Positions 62,488-64,000 of a stretch of 64,000 nt of DNA are shown piece after piece; within the stretch, counting starts at the first letter, position 1; each line of letters begins with the position of its first letter. Source of the DNA: Pigmentiphaga litoralis (lineage in GTDB: Bacteria > Pseudomonadota > Gammaproteobacteria > Burkholderiales > Burkholderiaceae_B); NCBI RefSeq assembly GCF_014651835.1, contig NZ_BMXQ01000004.1, positions 1 to 64,000 of the forward strand, given 5' to 3'. The position numbers were made by a program, and so were the translations under genes. Under the pieces are notes generated by a model. It ran no database searches, was not told where the DNA came from, and worked only from the letters and a program-made list of their open reading frames with translations.

Positions 62488-64000
62488 ATGAACGCCCCGC
62501 TGCCTCTCGACCTCGTCGTCCCGCCCGCCACTAGCCGGCTGCGCGAAATCCCCTACAACTACACGTCGTTTTCCGATCGCGAGATCGTTCAGCGCCTGCT
62601 CGGGCCGCAAGCCTGGGACATGCTGAACGACCTGCGGGGAGAACGGCGCACGGGCCGATCGGCCCGCATGCTGTACGAAGTGCTGGGCGACATCTGGGTG
62701 GTGCGGCGCAATCCGTATCTGCAGGATGACCTGCTCGACAATCCCAAGCGCCGCCGCGCGCTGGTCGAGGCCCTGGAACACCGCCTGCGTGAAGTCCAGC
62801 GCCGCCGGGAACCCGCCGACAGCGAACGCGACGGCAAGGTCGGCCGCCTGCTCGACATGGCGCGCGCCGCTGTCCAGGCCTTCGAACTGGAATTTTCCGA
62901 TACGGCCGAACTGCGCCGCCGGGCGCTCAAGACGCTGGGCCGCATCACCCTGCGCGACAACATCAAGTTCGACGGCTTGTCGCGCGTCTCGCACGTGACC
63001 GACGCCACCGACTGGCGCGTCGAATTCCCGTTCGTGGTACTGACCCCGGATACCGAACTCGAGATCGCCGCCATGGTGCGCGCCTGTATCGAGCTCGGGC
63101 TGACCATCATCCCGCGTGGGGGTGGCACGGGCTACACGGGCGGCGCGGTGCCGCTGACCTGGAAGTCCGCCGTCATCAATACGGAAAAGCTGGAAACCCT
63201 GGGCGAGGTCGAAATCGGCCCCTTGCCCGGCGTCGACAAGCCGGTCGCCACGATCTTCTCGGGCGCGGGCGTGGTCACCAAACGCGTGTCCGACGCGGCC
63301 GACAAGGCAGGCTTCGTGTTCGCGGTCGACCCCACCTCGGCCGAGGCGTCCTGTGTGGGCGGCAACGTCGCCATGAACGCCGGCGGCAAGAAGGCGGTGT
63401 TGTGGGGCACGGCGCTCGACAACCTGGCCTGGTGGCGCATGGTGGACCCGCAGGGCAACTGGCTGGAAGTCACTCGCCTGGACCATAACCTGGGCAAGAT
63501 CCACGACGTGGCCGTGGCCCGCTTTGAATGCAAATGGTCCGATGGGGCGCACGCCCCCGGCGAGCGTCCGCTGCGCAGCGAAATGCTGGACATCCACGGC
63601 CGCGTGTTCCGCAAGGAAGGCCTGGGCAAGGACGTGACCGATAAATTCCTGTCGGGCCTGCCGGGCATCCAGAAGGAAGGCACCGACGGCCTGATCACCT
63701 CGGCGCGCTGGGTGCTGCATCGCATGCCCAAGCACGTGCGCACGGTCTGTATGGAATTCTTCGGGCAGGCGCGCGACGCCATCCCGTCGATCGTCGAGAT
63801 CAAGACCTACCTGGACGGCGAAGGCATGGCGCGCGGCGCGATCCTGGCCGGCCTGGAACACCTGGACGAACGCTATCTGCGCGCCGTCGGGTACGCCACC
63901 AAGAGCAAGCGCGGCACCTTGCCCAAGATGGTGCTGATTGGCGACATCGTCGGTGACGACGACAACGCCGTGGCCGTGGCCGCGTCCGAAGTCGTGCGCC
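62488..64000 (+). CDS. Large FAD/FMN-linked oxidoreductase with DUF3683 (partial)
   Basis: The frame starts at the ATG after ggaagaagttttacccatc and is open to the window end, giving 504 residues without a stop. The N-terminus ([20 protein letters not shown] and [20 protein letters not shown]) is the DUF3683-type start, and the FAD-binding type 4 domain has [20 protein letters not shown] and [18 protein letters not shown]. Relatives are very long (about 1300 residues), with later FAD-oxidase and Fe-S domains, and are often called D-lactate dehydrogenases; the substrate is not settled. The 3' end is beyond the window. Confidence 0.88.
   Translation, partial: MNAPLPLDLVVPPATSRLREIPYNYTSFSDREIVQRLLGPQAWDMLNDLRGERRTGRSARMLYEVLGDIWVVRRNPYLQDDLLDNPKRRRALVEALEHRLREVQRRREPADSERDGKVGRLLDMARAAVQAFELEFSDTAELRRRALKTLGRITLRDNIKFDGLSRVSHVTDATDWRVEFPFVVLTPDTELEIAAMVRACIELGLTIIPRGGGTGYTGGAVPLTWKSAVINTEKLETLGEVEIGPLPGVDKPVATIFSGAGVVTKRVSDAADKAGFVFAVDPTSAEASCVGGNVAMNAGGKKAVLWGTALDNLAWWRMVDPQGNWLEVTRLDHNLGKIHDVAVARFECKWSDGAHAPGERPLRSEMLDIHGRVFRKEGLGKDVTDKFLSGLPGIQKEGTDGLITSARWVLHRMPKHVRTVCMEFFGQARDAIPSIVEIKTYLDGEGMARGAILAGLEHLDERYLRAVGYATKSKRGTLPKMVLIGDIVGDDDNAVAVAASEVVR

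Overview
The window looks like a chromosomal segment of a high-GC betaproteobacterium of the order Burkholderiales, most likely family Alcaligenaceae (Bordetella/Achromobacter relatives). The grounds are the gene order and protein sequences of the ribosomal cluster, several tripartite-tricarboxylate-type (Bug) binding proteins, a System II cytochrome c maturation pair, the aroK-aroB-dgt run, and an N-terminal DUF3683-type FAD oxidoreductase at the right edge. This placement is inferred from family resemblance only; no rRNA or tRNA gene is present. All start choices are by eye.

Bases 1-15.3 kb hold the end of the str operon (tuf) and the S10, spc and alpha operons: rpsJ-rplC-rplD-rplW-rplB-rpsS-rplV-rpsC-rplP-rpmC-rpsQ, then rplN-rplX-rplE-rpsN-rpsH-rplF-rplR-rpsE-rpmD-rplO-secY, then rpmJ-rpsM-rpsK-rpsD-rpoA-rplQ. 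The usual infA between secY and rpmJ is absent. The super-cluster is divided by a hairpin pair after tuf, an intrinsic terminator plus good promoter between rpsQ and rplN, a terminator between rpsD and rpoA, and a final terminator after rplQ, which is followed by a (TGCC)10 microsatellite.

Bases 15.4-19.5 kb hold a leftward operon: Bug binding protein, GcvA-type LysR regulator, L-aspartate dehydrogenase, and GhrA-type 2-ketoacid reductase. A 23-bp perfect palindrome lies about 65 bp upstream of the predicted start of transcription. Bases 19.5-30.9 kb are mostly housekeeping and redox/heme genes: cutA-dsbD, corA, hemB, engB, a gamma-carbonic-anhydrase-like protein, cytochrome c4, resB and ccsA/resC.

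Bases 30.9-42.0 kb hold a divergent HxlR/qorB pair, the msrPQ methionine sulfoxide reductase pair, lysA with a small lipoprotein gene, divergent cyaY, mrcA, and aroK-aroB-dgt.

Bases 42.0-53.7 kb form the most interesting accessory region: a LysR regulator divergent from ten co-directional genes. These encode an isochorismatase-fold amidohydrolase, a first NMT1/THI5-like binding protein, an SDR, a dihydropyrimidinase/allantoinase-like cyclic amidohydrolase, an ABC ATPase and permease, a LOG-type nucleotide phosphoribohydrolase, a DUF3830 cyclophilin-like protein, a second NMT1/THI5-like binding protein, and a guanine/8-oxoguanine-deaminase-like amidohydrolase. Together they suggest uptake and stepwise breakdown of a nitrogen heterocycle, possibly purine-, pyrimidine- or hydantoin-like. 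This is an inference from gene content.

Bases 53.7-64 kb hold a TonB-dependent siderophore receptor behind a Fur-box-like site, a shikimate-dehydrogenase paralogue with an MHS-family transporter, ilvA divergent from another Bug protein, a YqaA-type membrane protein with a His-rich loop, an ArsC/Spx-like protein, and the start of a large FAD-linked oxidase cut by the window edge.
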